A program made the position numbers and the translations under genes. A stretch of DNA of 64,000 nt. Origin: Acephala macrosclerotiorum (lineage: Eukaryota > Ascomycota > Leotiomycetes > Helotiales > Mollisiaceae). Under the pieces are notes generated by a model, which saw only the letters and a list, made by a program, of their open reading frames with translations, was not told the origin of the DNA and made no database searches. Positions 1-11,929 of this stretch are shown in pieces (the stretch's first letter is position 1; each line of letters begins with the position of its first letter). Where the stretch lies: assembly GCA_014904845.1 (NCBI GenBank), contig MU119223.1, forward strand, positions 62,001-126,000. Direction: 5' to 3'.

Positions 1-302
1 GTGAATTACTTGGCCATATTTCGACTAGCAGCTGTTGTCTTTCAAGCCTGGTCGCCTTTGAGATCCGTTAGCATTCTCAATCCTACCATCCTCATACGAA
101 GCTAGCATTCTTATGCTTCTGTCTGGCCTCTACGAATACTTGAGCATTGAGAATCAATAGAGCCTTTCTTTTCAGATCCGAAGATCAGTACCAGAGCTGT
201 CTGTATTGGGTATGACATGATACTCATTTGACCTCTAGTTCAATCTTTTTCCTATTGCACGGAACCTAGCTAACAAGGCTCAGGACGTCACCGTTAATTA
301 CG
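1..302. other. Upstream region of Med18, no gene seen
   Basis: This short stretch before the Med18 start codon holds no convincing reading frame. It most likely contains the Med18 promoter and 5' leader. I see no recognisable binding site. Confidence 0.5.
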
Positions 303-1458
303 ATGCACGAGCTCTTCCTTACCACCCAAGTCAGCAACGATGATCTACAAAGAGCTCTTCGCATTCTTCAAGGATACTGTGGCATGAGTCCAATTCATAT
401 TCTACGTCGCCACCTGAAATGGGAAGGTCCACGGACGAGAACTCCCAAGGGAATCGACCCTGGTTACATCCAGAAGCAGCATCGTGACAAGGTTGCGCAA
501 TGGAAAGCTCTGTCTGAACAGCTAGGGCGGCAATCATATGTTTTGACTTTGATTTATGATGTTGATCGGGATCAGTTTGGACAGACTTCGACTCAGTCAG
601 AGGAGACGAACGGTGCTAGCCAGTACGTTATTGCATCTTACACATTTTCTACAAGCAAAGCCTTCAGCGGGGTCAGAGCCAGTTCGTGGCACATATAATT
701 TTCCTGGACTGAGGACAATATTTGTATTGTGGTCCACGTTCTTTCCCCATTGAGATCTACATTTTCTTTGGCTGGTTTGAAAGTCATCAAGAGCATGGAA
801 CTCACGAGGTGTTTTTGCTTAGAGTACACCACAGTTTAGAATATTCCATAGAGTGCTGAGCTCTTTCGTTCTTGTGGTAAGTGGAAGCTTCCTTGCTAAC
901 ATTTGACCAGAATATCAGACTGTGATCAAACCCCTGGCATTCTTCGATGGAGTGATCTCCCTGATCCCGGCAGCAACCGGAAGGTCAACAGTCGCTTAAT
1001 CGTCAACATCGAGAATGAGAAAGGGCTATGCGCAGTGCTGAAGTCTATGAACCACAGGTGAGTCCTGACTCCACCTCTTGAATGGCCACTGCAAGGACCT
1101 TCAAAGTCCAATCTGCCACAGAAATCTGACCCCAATCAGATTTTCAGCAGAGCTCATCCAAGAATGCAACAGATTCATCCATGGCAACGTCATTTTCGAG
1201 ACCGCTCGCTATCTACAACTGCCGGCAAATGACACACCTTCTTTCAGGACTGAATTACCACCTTACGAATCCCTCATACCCTTCGATGGCGACAACAAAT
1301 GGATCTTGACGGCCAATGTATTGGTTCTTGACGGAAATAATCCAGAGCAGATGCAGAAAGGCACCGATGAGTTGGCTGCAGTACAATTAGACTTCGAGGG
1401 ATGCTTCGACTTCAAGACTCGTGATAGACATATATTTGATACTCGGATCAAGTTCTGA
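303..1458 (+). CDS. MED18: Mediator complex subunit 18 (Med18/Srb5)
   Basis: Med18 is a head-module subunit of the nuclear Mediator complex, which links transcription factors to RNA polymerase II. My model is exons 303-622, 911-1057 and 1122-1458, giving 267 aa. Splice sites are GTACGT/CAG and GTGAGT/CAG, and the phases match across both introns. The N-terminus MHELFLTTQVSNDD, the segment ILQGYCGMSPIHILRRHL, and the C-terminal part with GTDELAAVQLDFEG and a closing DTRIKF resemble fungal Med18 in order and length. The first intron is long (288 nt) for this genome, so an extra small exon there cannot be excluded. The Cox8 gene lies convergently 430 bp downstream. Family assignment is from remembered similarity, not a search. 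Confidence 0.85.
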
Positions 1459-1887
1459 CCTGGCTAGAGGCAGGCTGGGAGCAATGGAGCTGATGATAAG
1501 AAGCAATTGTCAAGGAATGGATAGATAGGCCACTTGGTCTGCAATTTCTAGTGGAGCCTGCAATGGACATGGTTGTCTTGCTGCCTGGGAGCAGTATTTA
1601 TCTCACCATTAATCCAAAAGCGTTTCTGAATAATGCCTTGACTTCTCAAATATATCAAGTGCTCTGGGACGTCTCGTGAACGACTAGAAATATCGGTGTA
1701 GACAAATGCCTATGCTTCTGCAATATCAAGCCCATGATGAGCAAGGAGTTCCATCACAGCCATTTCGTAGGTCACGGAGACAACAGGGGCGGATGTCCGG
1801 GCGATGATAGATTCCTGATTCTATTCCCACTGTACAGCTCCTGCGTCTATAACCATACAATCATGCATCCTCCAACCGTTTCATCCT
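1459..1887. other. Convergent intergenic region, no gene seen
   Basis: The region lies between the 3' ends of Med18 and Cox8. Only short unsupported frames are present, so it is probably the two 3' UTRs. Confidence 0.5.
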
Positions 1888-2177
1888 CTATTGGTTCTTG
1901 TACGTCTGCCAGACAGCGACGCCGAAGGGAGCACCTGTCATAAAAGTAAGTCATTGCCGTCACATCGTATGTTTGAAGACCGACCGAATCCAACAGCCAT
2001 GAAGCCCCAGTATCTCAAGGCGAACCACTTCGTCAATGGGTTGAAAGGAATGTTGCTTCGTGGACCTTCGGGGTAATGGTAAGGTGAGCTGAGCTGGGCT
2101 CTGGTTGAATGGAATCCACGACGGGCGACGATGGTCGAGGTCGAGGAAGAGGCGCGAAGTGCAGTTCGGGAAAGCAT
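1888..2177 (-). CDS. COX8: Cytochrome c oxidase subunit Cox8/VIIc
   Basis: This is a small inner-membrane subunit of respiratory complex IV. Exons are complement 1985-2177 and 1888-1934, joined by a 50-nt intron, giving 79 aa. The join restores the segment GAPFGVAVWQTYKNQ after the transmembrane stretch WFALRYWGFMAVGF, which fits the family well. The N-terminus is rich in Ser, Thr and Arg (LSRTALRASSSTSTIVARRG) and looks like a mitochondrial presequence. It is followed by the conserved motif SSPYHYPEGPRSNIPFNPLT. The intron donor GTCGGT is not a strong consensus, but the other boundary (GACAG) and the phase agree. Yeast Cox8 corresponds to mammalian subunit VIIc. The gene diverges from MTR4. 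Confidence 0.88.
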
Positions 2178-2483
2178 CTGATGAGTCTCAGCTTTTGCAA
2201 TATAAGTGAGATGTCGACATTCGCTGGGACAACTTTACCTTGAGGAATTGATTGTCTGAACGAGTCAATTCGTGTGTATTGTCTGTTTGAAGAGGTTGAA
2301 TTGTGGTTCGATTTCCTGAGAAGCTCAAGTCGGGACGAAGAGGCGCTAGCAGGGATGACCCACAAAAAAGGTTTGGCCGTTTATCAGAAATCATTTGTTG
2401 GAGACCAGGAAACTCAAGCTCCCCTCTTCACGCTTTGCGACTTTATGATGATCTGATATTTCGAAAGAAGATCACCGCGCAAA
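2178..2483. promoter_or_regulatory. Divergent promoter region Cox8/MTR4
   Basis: These 306 bp separate the start codons of two divergent genes and must hold both promoters. I see no specific motif that I can name with confidence. Confidence 0.5.
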
Positions 2484-5400
2484 ATGGACGATCTATTCGG
2501 AGTGTTCGACGAGGGAAGCCCACCAGCTGCACCTGCTGAGAAACCTAAGCAGGGCAAGAAGGATAAAAAGGGCAAGAGCAAGAAGAGGAATGCGAATGGC
2601 GATGTCAAGAAGGTCCCCGCAGATCAGGACGGCGATGCAGAGATGGTAGATGCGGAACCCACCAATGATATACACGAAGAGGAAGATAATGCGCTTGTGG
2701 AAAAGAAGGATACGAAGAGGCGGCGACGGGAGGAGGAAGCGGAGCCAGTTTTGACAGATTCCTTTCAGACCGAACAGTCTAGAGAAGTTGCGGCTTCAGC
2801 AGGACTACAAGCCCAAGGCGATGGAGCCCTAGTTCTTCAACACAACATTCAGCATCAGGTTTCCCTACCTCCAGACTACGATTACGTTCCGATATCACAA
2901 CACAAGTCGCCCGCAAATCCAGCTCGGACATGGCCCTTCGAATTGGATCCTTTCCAGAAAGTCTCAATAGCATCGATAGAGCGCGATGAAAGTGTGCTGG
3001 TCTCGGCGCATACCAGTGCTGGAAAGACAGTGGTCGCAGAATATGCTATTGCTCAGTGCTTGAAGAATAACCAGAGAGTTATCTATACGAGTCCTATTAA
3101 AGCATTGAGCAACCAAAAGTACAGAGAGTTTCAGGCGGAGTTTGGCGATGTTGGCTTGATGACTGGGGATGTTACGATCAACCCGACAGCTACTTGTCTA
3201 GTCATGACAACAGAGATTCTGCGATCCATGTTGTATCGAGGTTCAGAGATCATGCGTGAAGTAGCTTGGGTGGTCTTCGATGAGATTCATTACATGAGAG
3301 ATAAAACGCGAGGAGTTGTTTGGGAGGAGACAATCATCTTGTTACCAGACAAAGTCAGATACGTCTTCTTGTCTGCTACAATTCCAAATGCCATGCAATT
3401 CGCGGAGTGGATCACCAAAACTCATCAGCAACCATGTCATATTGTCTACACAGATTTCAGGCCAACACCATTGCAGCACTACTTCTTTCCTGCTGGTGCT
3501 GATGGCATCCACTTAGTCGTCGACGAGAAAGGTAACTTTCGAGAAGACAATTTCCAGAAAGCGATGGCGGCCATCGAAGACAAGAAGGGAGCAGACCCAG
3601 CAGACATCAATGCCAAACAAAAAGGTCGCGGCAAGAACAAGCATACGAACAAGGGTGGCAACAAGGAGACCAGTGATATTTACAAGATTGTTCGCATGAT
3701 CATGGTCAAGCACTACAATCCTGTTATCGTATTCAGTTTCAGCAAGCGGGAGTGTGAAGCATATGCTTTACAGATGAGCACGATGGCTTTCAACGATGAG
3801 TCTGAAAAGGCTATGGTTACGAAGGTTTTCGAGAGTGCGATCGAGTCACTCTCGGAGGAGGACAAGACGTTGCCACAAATCCAACATATCCTACCACTCC
3901 TGCGTCGAGGAATTGGAGTTCATCATTCCGGCTTGCTGCCAATATTGAAGGAGACAATCGAGATTTTGTTCCAAGAGAACTTGATTAAGGTTCTTTTTGC
4001 TACGGAAACATTCTCTATTGGATTGAATATGCCAGCAAAGACGGTCGTGTTCACCAGTGTGGAGAAATTCGACGGTGTTAGCACACGTTACTTGACGCCG
4101 TCAGAGTTCATTCAAATGTCAGGACGCGCTGGTCGAAGAGGTCTTGATGACAGAGGTATTGTCATTATGATGATCAACGACAAGATGGAGCCTCAAACAG
4201 CAAAGGAGATCGTTCGAGGAGAGCAAGACAAGCTCAATTCCGCCTTCTACTTGGGGTATAACATGATCCTCAACTTGATGCGAGTTGAAGGTATCTCTCC
4301 TGAGTTCATGCTGGAGCATTGCTTCTACCAATTCCAGAACACCTCAAGTGTCTCAGGACTAGAGAAGGAGCTTCAGCAACTTCAAGCCGAACGGGACAGT
4401 CTCGTCCTTCCTGATGAAGCCACCATGAAGGAATATTATGAGTTACGGGGGCAAATCTCATCCTACACCAAGGACATGCGCGATGTTATCAATCATCCCA
4501 ACTATTGCTTGCAATTCATGCAGCCCGGGCGTGTTGTACACATCAAGTACAAGGATTTAGATTTTGGCTGGGGTGCAGTCGTCAAGTTTACTCCTGTCCG
4601 CCCCAAAGCTCAAGGATCAGATGACATACCTCCTCAAGAGTCCTATATTCTCGACATGCTGCTGTCCGTTTCAGAGGACTCTTCAGTCGGAGCGCAGAGC
4701 CAAAATGGAATACCACCAGGAATTCGACCTCCTCCGGCCGGCGAAAAAGGCAAAATGGAAGTTGTACCAGTGTTCCTCTCGTGCATCGAGGCAATCGGCC
4801 ATGTTCGCATATTCTTACCGCAAGACCTGCGCTCATCCCCTCAAAGGAACGATGTCCGGAAGGCACTCGACGAAGTCAAACGCCGCTTTCCGGATGGAAT
4901 CGCGATTCTGGATCCAATAGAAAACATGGGAATCACAGACGACTCCTTCAAAAAGCTTCTTCGCAAGATCGAGGTCCTCGAATCGAAATTGCTTTCCAAT
5001 CCACTACACAACTCACCTCGCTTGCCCGACCTGTACAATCAATATGCTGAAAAGGTAGATATTGGTCGTAAGATCAAGGAGAAGAAGAAGGCGATTTCTG
5101 CTGCCCTGAGCATCATGCAGTTAGACGAGCTCAAGTCTCGCAAACGTGTGTTGCGACGTCTGGGGTTCATCAACGATCAAGAAGTCGTAGAATTGAAGGC
5201 ACGTGTCGCCTGTGAGATATCTTCAACCGGTGATGGTCACGAACTCATACTCGCTGAGCTTCTCTTCAATCGTTTCTTCAATGAAATGACACCAGAAGTC
5301 TGCGCTGCAGTCCTTTCGTGCTTCATATTTGAAGAAAAGGCTACAGCTGAACCTCTCAAGGAAGAACTGTCGAAGTACTTCAGAGAGATCCAAGCCCAGG

Positions 5401-5765
5401 CTAGGATCATCGCCAAGGTCAGCCAAGAGAGCAAGCTTCCCCTCAACGAACAGGAGTATGTGGAGGGCTTCAAGTGGGAGCTTATGGATGTTGTGCTGGC
5501 CTGGGCTCAGGGCAAGTCTTTCGCAGAAATTTGGTAAGTCCACTTCCCCGTTCGTCCGATGAATGATGATTGACAAAACACTAGCAAAATGACAGAAGTC
5601 TACGAAGGATCCCTGATCCGACTTTTCCGTAGACTCGAAGAGCTGCTTAGGCAAATGGCACAAGCTGGTAAAGTTATGGGCTCTGATGAGCTAGCAGGAA
5701 AATTCGAGGAATCTCTCACGAAGATCAGGAGAGACATCGTTGCCGCTCAGAGTTTGTACTTGTAA
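2484..5765 (+). CDS. MTR4: Exosome RNA helicase Mtr4 (Ski2-like DExH)
   Basis: Mtr4 is the 3'-5' RNA helicase of the nuclear exosome and TRAMP complex, unwinding rRNA precursors and other transcripts for decay. Exons are 2484-5533 and 5585-5765, giving 1076 aa, close to the yeast length of about 1073. The N-terminal ~110 residues are lysine-rich and acidic. Visible motifs include Walker [10 protein letters not shown] near residue 175, the DEIH box in [11 protein letters not shown] near 265, SATIPN, and motif [12 protein letters not shown] near 545. The insert with [13 protein letters not shown] near 375 is typical. The C-terminal DSHCT region continues into exon 2, which ends with [12 protein letters not shown]. 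Spliced at GTAAGT/CTAG, phase 2. The gene appears intact. Confidence 0.95.
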
Positions 5766-7717
5766 GTCCAGATTCACTCCATTCTTTGATGGATTGGGTC
5801 ACACTGTACTGCGCTTAGAGCGGAATGGCATCATTGCATAGTCTGGCTGGTCTGGTTGGAGAATGGAGTTATTTGGAGTCGAGGTCATGTACCAGGCTGT
5901 CTCAAAAGTCTGGCGTTGATGCGCAACCATCATATGGATAATGGCCATATGCTAAGACCAATATTCCTGGTTATTCTTCTCCTGAAAGTTCTGTATGTTT
6001 AAGACCTTTCTATTATGAGATATCAAGGATAATGCCTCGAGTGATATCAATTTGAGTTGGGGCCTGCGAGATCCGCCTCCTAGCCTGCAAGATCTTCCAA
6101 TGAGCGTGAGAACTATATTTGTAAGATTTCCACCACCATGATGGACTTGTTGAACCTAGCTCGAAAGTCGATACCGGGCTTGTCGCACTAGATCTTGTCG
6201 CTGGGGACGGCAATCTTGATGACTGCGTGACGGACCCTAGTTCGGAACCTTGATCCTCGCCTTGCATGCATGTAATTCGCGTCACGACAAACTTTTTTTT
6301 TTGTTGGCCACGTCTCGCGAAGCCAATGTGGAGGATGTCTCAATACAAACTTAAAGCAGGATCTAGCCCTTGAATGTGATGTGCGGCATTGCGAGTAGCG
6401 GCGCGGGGAACAGACTTGAATTGTGCTAAGAAAAGTAACATAGAGGATAAATGGAAAAGTGCAGCCTGGTCTTTAATAGGAGGAAAAGAACATCTAAATC
6501 CATGTTCGTGAAATGATAAGAACTATTTCGAGATCCATGCCTTTCTCCAACTGCCGCTGAATTGCCTCCCGCGAAATGCACCTGCCCATAATTGCTTGCT
6601 TGGCTTCCTAGGGATTTCCCTTCTCCACAATCGAGTAGCGAGCAGAACCGTATCTCTGTGAAACAGAGATCTGTGCCTCTGCCCTGGTGTGTAAGATGAG
6701 GAGAGAACGAAGTGTGGCGTCCGGAGGGGACCTGACGAGGAGTCGAGGGGTCGAGGACGGCTCCTGATTTGCCTTTTGATATTAAGCTCCTTAGGGCTAA
6801 AAGGCTGGCTAAACCTATATCAGTGCATGTGCACGACGCCAACCGCTTGCAGCACACCACCTCGCAGGAGATGAGAATTGCAGTCCATATCAGTTGGTGG
6901 AATTGTCGTGAGATAATATCGTAGCGTAGCATCGACCTTCAGCCCAAGCTCGATGCCTCTCTCCTTTTCTTCACCTGCGGCCTAGATCAGCATTTTGCCA
7001 ACATTGGAGGGGCTGTTGGAGTCTGTTGCCGTCAGCCATTGTCTCAGCCCGAACCGCGATGAAGAGAAGACAGTCAGTCTGCAGGAGCAGATATCGTAAA
7101 GTTCCTGGAGATTCCCCATCCTCCAGTTGAGTCCTAAGTCGCTCTTCTCTGCTTGCAATTGGTGAAGGAAGTGTGATCGGCGGTGAAAGAAAGAGGCCCA
7201 TTGATAGCCACGAATCTTTCTACTCGCCAATGCACCTAACCTTAACTGTACGCGTACAGAACTCTGACCGCGACAAATTACGAGACGAAATTTTGCTCAG
7301 TCCACATTCCAGGAACAGGAACATAAACAGGTGTCTTTTGGCATGGCCTCGAGTCTGACACTATTACAGTACTGGAACTGCTTAAGCGGTTATTGTGTGC
7401 CTTCTTGACCGAAAAGAGAGATCTACGAGACCCTTCGAGTACGGACCAAAAGTCCGCACCACCCCACACGCTGCCAGCGCGAGAACGACGCCTACTAGCC
7501 CGACCCTGGATTGACGCACTCAAGTTTGCCCTCTTCCGTGAACGAGACTCGTATCCACCGGCACACTGCATTTTCACCTTTACATCTCACAAAGAGTCCT
7601 CTCTTCGAACGCCGCGAGGACTGCATGACGAGCTTTTCGATGCTACCCTAGGGGTCGACAACTCCTCCATACACGGCAGATCTGCCAGCTGCTTTACACC
7701 GCCGCAATCTCCATGCC
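5766..7717. other. 1.95-kb intergenic region, no supported gene
   Basis: The stretch between MTR4 and the DENN gene contains a T10 tract near 6293 and several chance frames. The longest, 168 codons on the minus strand at 6426-6932, has no domain or coding-like composition. The part after about 7200 is probably the promoter and 5' UTR of the DENN gene and holds the palindrome listed separately. Confidence 0.5.
7246..7259. promoter_or_regulatory. 14-bp palindrome with MCB core (ACGCGT)
   Basis: CTGTACGCGTACAG is a perfect palindrome 458 bp upstream of the DENN start codon. Its centre ACGCGT equals the MluI cell-cycle box recognised by the MBF factor (Mbp1-Swi6) in fungi. The inner ten bases recur exactly at 27457-27466 in another promoter. 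Function here is inferred. Confidence 0.4.
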
Positions 7718-10700
7718 ATGGACTCCAACTCGGCTCCTTTGGCTGACTACTTCTGGATCGCGGGCATTGACTCGGTGTCCTACAGCGACCCGGTCTTTGG
7801 GCCTTCGAATCCTAGAGACAAAGGCATTAATGGCGCTGGACCGCCTTCACCGCAGGTCGATGCGACGATAGAAGAGGGGAGTGAAGGGGAAACACCTGCT
7901 CCACCTCCCAGCGGCACTCCACGAGCTACAGCGCGTCACTCCCGTACCAATTCGTGGAATAGGTTGAGCAAGACTCCAAACGACAAACGCAATTCGATCA
8001 ACACCCTAGACGACCTTGAGCCCACGCGGAGTAACAGAAGTAGTATCACAATCAAGGGCCCTAGCACAAATGGAGGGGCAGGTGTATTAGGGGACTTCAA
8101 CTTCGACGAAGCTCTGGTGAAGTTTGCCAATGAGAGGGAGAACTTTTTGGACGACTTGAGTTTCAGTGCGGGGGCACCAATACAGAAGCCACCACCTATG
8201 GCAAATCCGAGAGCAGAGAGACTACGTGTAGAAGATGGCGAAGGTACGCCAGGGAGGAGAAGCCCTTTGAGAAGTGTTGGAGGCAGCATACGCCGGCGAA
8301 TCAGTTTCAGGGATATGAGCAGTGTGAAGAGGCAACCTTCCATGGTACAAAGAAATGGTAGGTGAGAGCCGAGTTGGGGAAGCATAACATTAAAGATTCC
8401 ATGCTAACTTGTGTCCCTCCAGTTTCCGTCCGAACTTCGAAGCGAATGAGCAATTATAATTCTGTCATCCCACCTCCCGAACCCCTGAACGCTGACCCTG
8501 AAATGCATCCTTTGAAGCGAAGATTCGAGCCTGTTCTTCTAGACAGATACCCAGCAAAGTCCGCAGTTGACGAGGTCGAGAGGAGAGGTAGATTTCCGGA
8601 CTACGTACCAATGTTTGCTTTTCCGAACGACATAAATATAGTCTCAGCGGACGAGCGACCTCGATCGACCTGGCACGGCTTTGCTATGACTTCAGATGAC
8701 AACTCGAGGATCTATGGTATCACAGTCATAGTCTGGATGCCACTCAACCAAGATGCGGCCGCCAATGTGGAGAGACGATGTGAGCAATGGAGGCAAGCAC
8801 ACATGTCAAATGAAGAGCGAGAATTAGCTGCCAGTCTAGCAGAAAGACTTGCTATGGAGAGGGCCAACCTTTCACAGTTGCTTGCGAAGCTTCCTAGCGC
8901 TGTTTCCGGTTCACCTGCCAGAGAGGCTATAGAGGATGAAATCAGCTCAGTAGAGGAGAAGATTGGACTCATGAATGATATGCTACGACCTGTTCGTCAC
9001 GGAGCAGCATCTAAAATCGATGGCTTGACTGATGGCGAAACCGGGCTCTGGATACCTCGCGCTTTTGGCGTACTTGGACGAGATCCGAGTCTCACCGGTT
9101 TTTGGAAAGAATGGCTCAGGGCTGTCGTCGTTCCCATGATGGATAGTGCTATTCTGCGAGTCCCTGCCAGCTCTCCCAAAGTAGGCAAGTGGCAGCCACT
9201 CGAGCGATATGTGGTTAATCTATGTACCGAAGCCTTCAGCCCCATCTCTTCGAAGACTCAAGTCGAACTAGCTGTCCGAGAGCTCAGACTCTTTGCTAGG
9301 AAGGAAGCTGTTAATGAGCTCCCAGAGTCTCGGAATACCGACTTATATGCATTATTCAGATGCCTCAGCATTCCTAATGTTGTGGCTCTCTTTGAGTATG
9401 CACTTTCCGAGTCTCGAATTATTCTGCTTTCATCTCACACAGCTATGCTGCACCTTGCAAGTAAAGCCTTGGCAAGTTTGCTGTATCCCCTGAAATGGGC
9501 AAGCATTTTCATACCTGTCTTACCTGCACGGTTACTCTCTGCTTTGGAAGCACCATGTCCATACATCGTAGGTATTGAGAGAAGGTATGAGAATCTCGAG
9601 TTACCGGAGGAAGATTTCGTTTTGGTAGACTTGGACCAAGATATAGTAGAGTCGTTCACGCCGCCTGTACAACTGCCACGGCCACAACGGCGAAAACTCG
9701 TATCTTTGCTTCAACTCGCGGCACCCCATCACAACAAATGTGGCGTTCCAACTGGCCCTCCTCCTTATGCGGTCGAAACCTTTCCTTACCAAAGCTTTTC
9801 TTCCGAGAACGAGGCTATCTTTACACAAAATGGACCGAAGAGCTCGCTTGCCAAGTATGTGAGCCAAAACTCAACAACCTTTGGGGAACCAGATATAGCC
9901 CTGGCGAAGAAGATTCCTGTCTTCAATGCATTTTTGCAGACGAAGAACGACCACACTAGACTTGAGAGACCTTCTACTGCCCGATCAAACAAGACGAGCC
10001 CTCCAAATTCCGTGTCTCCAATCTCTGGTAATTTCCCCCCTCTGCCTACTACACCTACCTCCCGTAATGATTCTGGGTTTGCCCTCACAGCAACACTGAA
10101 GGAAAAGCGGTCCGGCCATTTCGACAGCTATTCGAGGCGCAGCGCATCTTTCGGAGTCGACCGACAACCCACCCTCCGGCGGCCAAACATCCCGTTCGGC
10201 GGTGGTCACTCCGCGAGCCTCTCCACATCGGCACTTTCGATAGATTCAAAATCTACGTACGGTTATGCTCCGTCGACATATGCTGCATCCACGCTTGCAG
10301 CTTCAACCATCATGCCAAATATGCTGATGCAACCTGTCACCAACACGGATACTGCTATCTGGGTTGAAGGTCATTATTTCAATCTAAACAAGAATGATGG
10401 AACATCTATCTGTTCGATATGCGATGGGGGGTCCGAAGGAGATGGCGTCTACAAATGTGCTAGTTGTGCCACCGTAGCACACGGTCGTTGTCTGGACCAC
10501 TGTTCACTTGTTTGCCCCTCGGCGTTCTATGCTGATAGAGTGCGTGCTGCGTTCGTTCGCTGCTTCGCCAGTCTTTTCTATACATACCGGAAGCATCTGA
10601 CGCGACCAACGAAGGAGCAGAAGAGCAGTGGACAGATATATGGGTTCGACATGGATGGATTCGTTAAGAGCTTACCGTACGAACAGCAGGAGCACGCCCT

Positions 10701-11147
10701 TATGCTCAAGCAAACGCAAGGTAAGTCATTCAAAATATGACTCGAGGGCTAACTAATTATCTCACAGCATTCAACGAATTCATCCATGAGCGAGAGACAA
10801 CTCCAACGGATTCCCCCTCAATCCAGCTTTTCGACAGCATCATCCTCGCCAAGAAGTCTCGAGGTCGTACCTCATTCTTCACGTCAAAAAGTTCCAAGTC
10901 TACCTCCTTTTTAGAGGATACTTCCGACCATCTCTGGAGAAATGCAGCAGTGCCTACACCTAACTCGAAGTTTCCTGGCGATTATCGGAGCGTTGTATCC
11001 CGCATACCTGCTCAGCTCGATATAGGTTTGATGAGGGAACCTCGCACCATTCAGGGCGTTCCTCGAATGGATATGCCTGGGAAGAGAGTAGGAAGGAAAG
11101 CAGTACCAAGTCTGCTCAGCGGTAGCGCTAAGCGGACAGCCTCATGA
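7718..11147 (+). CDS. DENN-domain protein with an atypical C1 zinc finger
   Basis: DENN proteins are mostly guanine-nucleotide exchange factors for Rab GTPases in membrane traffic. Exons are 7718-8357, 8423-10720 and 10768-11147, giving 1105 aa, with matching phases. Residues 1-240 are low complexity (Ser/Pro-rich, RHSRTNSWNRLSKTPND). The uDENN part follows at about 245-350 (LKRRFEPVLLDRYPA, ADERPRSTWHGFAMTS). The core DENN is at about 515-650 (YALFRCLSIPNVVALFEYAL, YPLKWASIFIPVLPARLL, PCPYIVGI). A Ser/Pro-rich linker leads to a C1-like finger near 870-905 with spacing H-x12-C-x2-C-x11-C-x2-C-x4-H-x2-C-x7-C. A coiled segment lies between uDENN and core. The Rab partner cannot be told from sequence. 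The gene looks intact. Confidence 0.85.
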
Positions 11148-11929
11148 AGCGAAGTGAGAACTAGAAGGAAGAAACGCCATGAATGAACATGGAGGTTAAT
11201 ATTGTAAGATATCATATGAGCGAATTCATCAAAAGCATTGCAGGTCAGGTGTCGGAGTACAGTACATAGGTGTTTTATGGCGGGAACAGCATAGATCCGG
11301 GCATTTCCGGTCTGGGTGGACAGCGATTGTTTAGTACAGTAATGCATAGTCAGCAGATTGCACAGAGATAGGGAAATGAAATTAGAGAAGCAAACCCCGC
11401 TATCAATTTTCCTGCTTGTGACAATTTCGATTCCGTCTATTGTAGTCTTGTACCTGTAACTTGCAAATCCAACGAGCAGCGAACCAGACGGCAGATATTT
11501 AGAACTCCATGCGCACCAGATTAGAATCTATTCACACTCTTCTACCTATCTCCCTGAATCTTGACAAGATCTTGACCCCATGAATGCACAATTCAGGCTC
11601 GCAAGCTGGCACAAGCTGTAACCGACATTATCCTATCGAGTAAGTCCTTCAAAGCGTGGGACATTCAAGGTATTCTGTCGATACTGAGATATTTGAAGGC
11701 CATAGGAATGGTAAATTCCCTCCTTTTGAGGAGGTCTTATGGCTGATCAGAATGCAAAGTCGCTGAAATGCTTGGTATGAATTGCTACAATTATTCCGAG
11801 GTTACGTCGAACCCCATGATCTCAAATGCAAAATTGCAGAAGGATATGTTTGCCTGGCAAACCACCTTTCCTTCCCTATGGACCCAACGCCGTTCGCAAT
11901 GTTAATATAAAATACAAGAAAACTGTCTA
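11148..11929. other. Convergent intergenic region, no gene seen
   Basis: The 780 bp between the 3' ends of the DENN and Rud3 genes contain only short frames. I see no structured feature apart from ordinary 3'-UTR-like sequence. Confidence 0.5.

Noticed and set aside
6426..6932. 168-codon minus-strand frame in the MTR4-DENN spacer
   Set aside because: It has no domain, splice pattern or coding-like composition; a chance frame fits as well.
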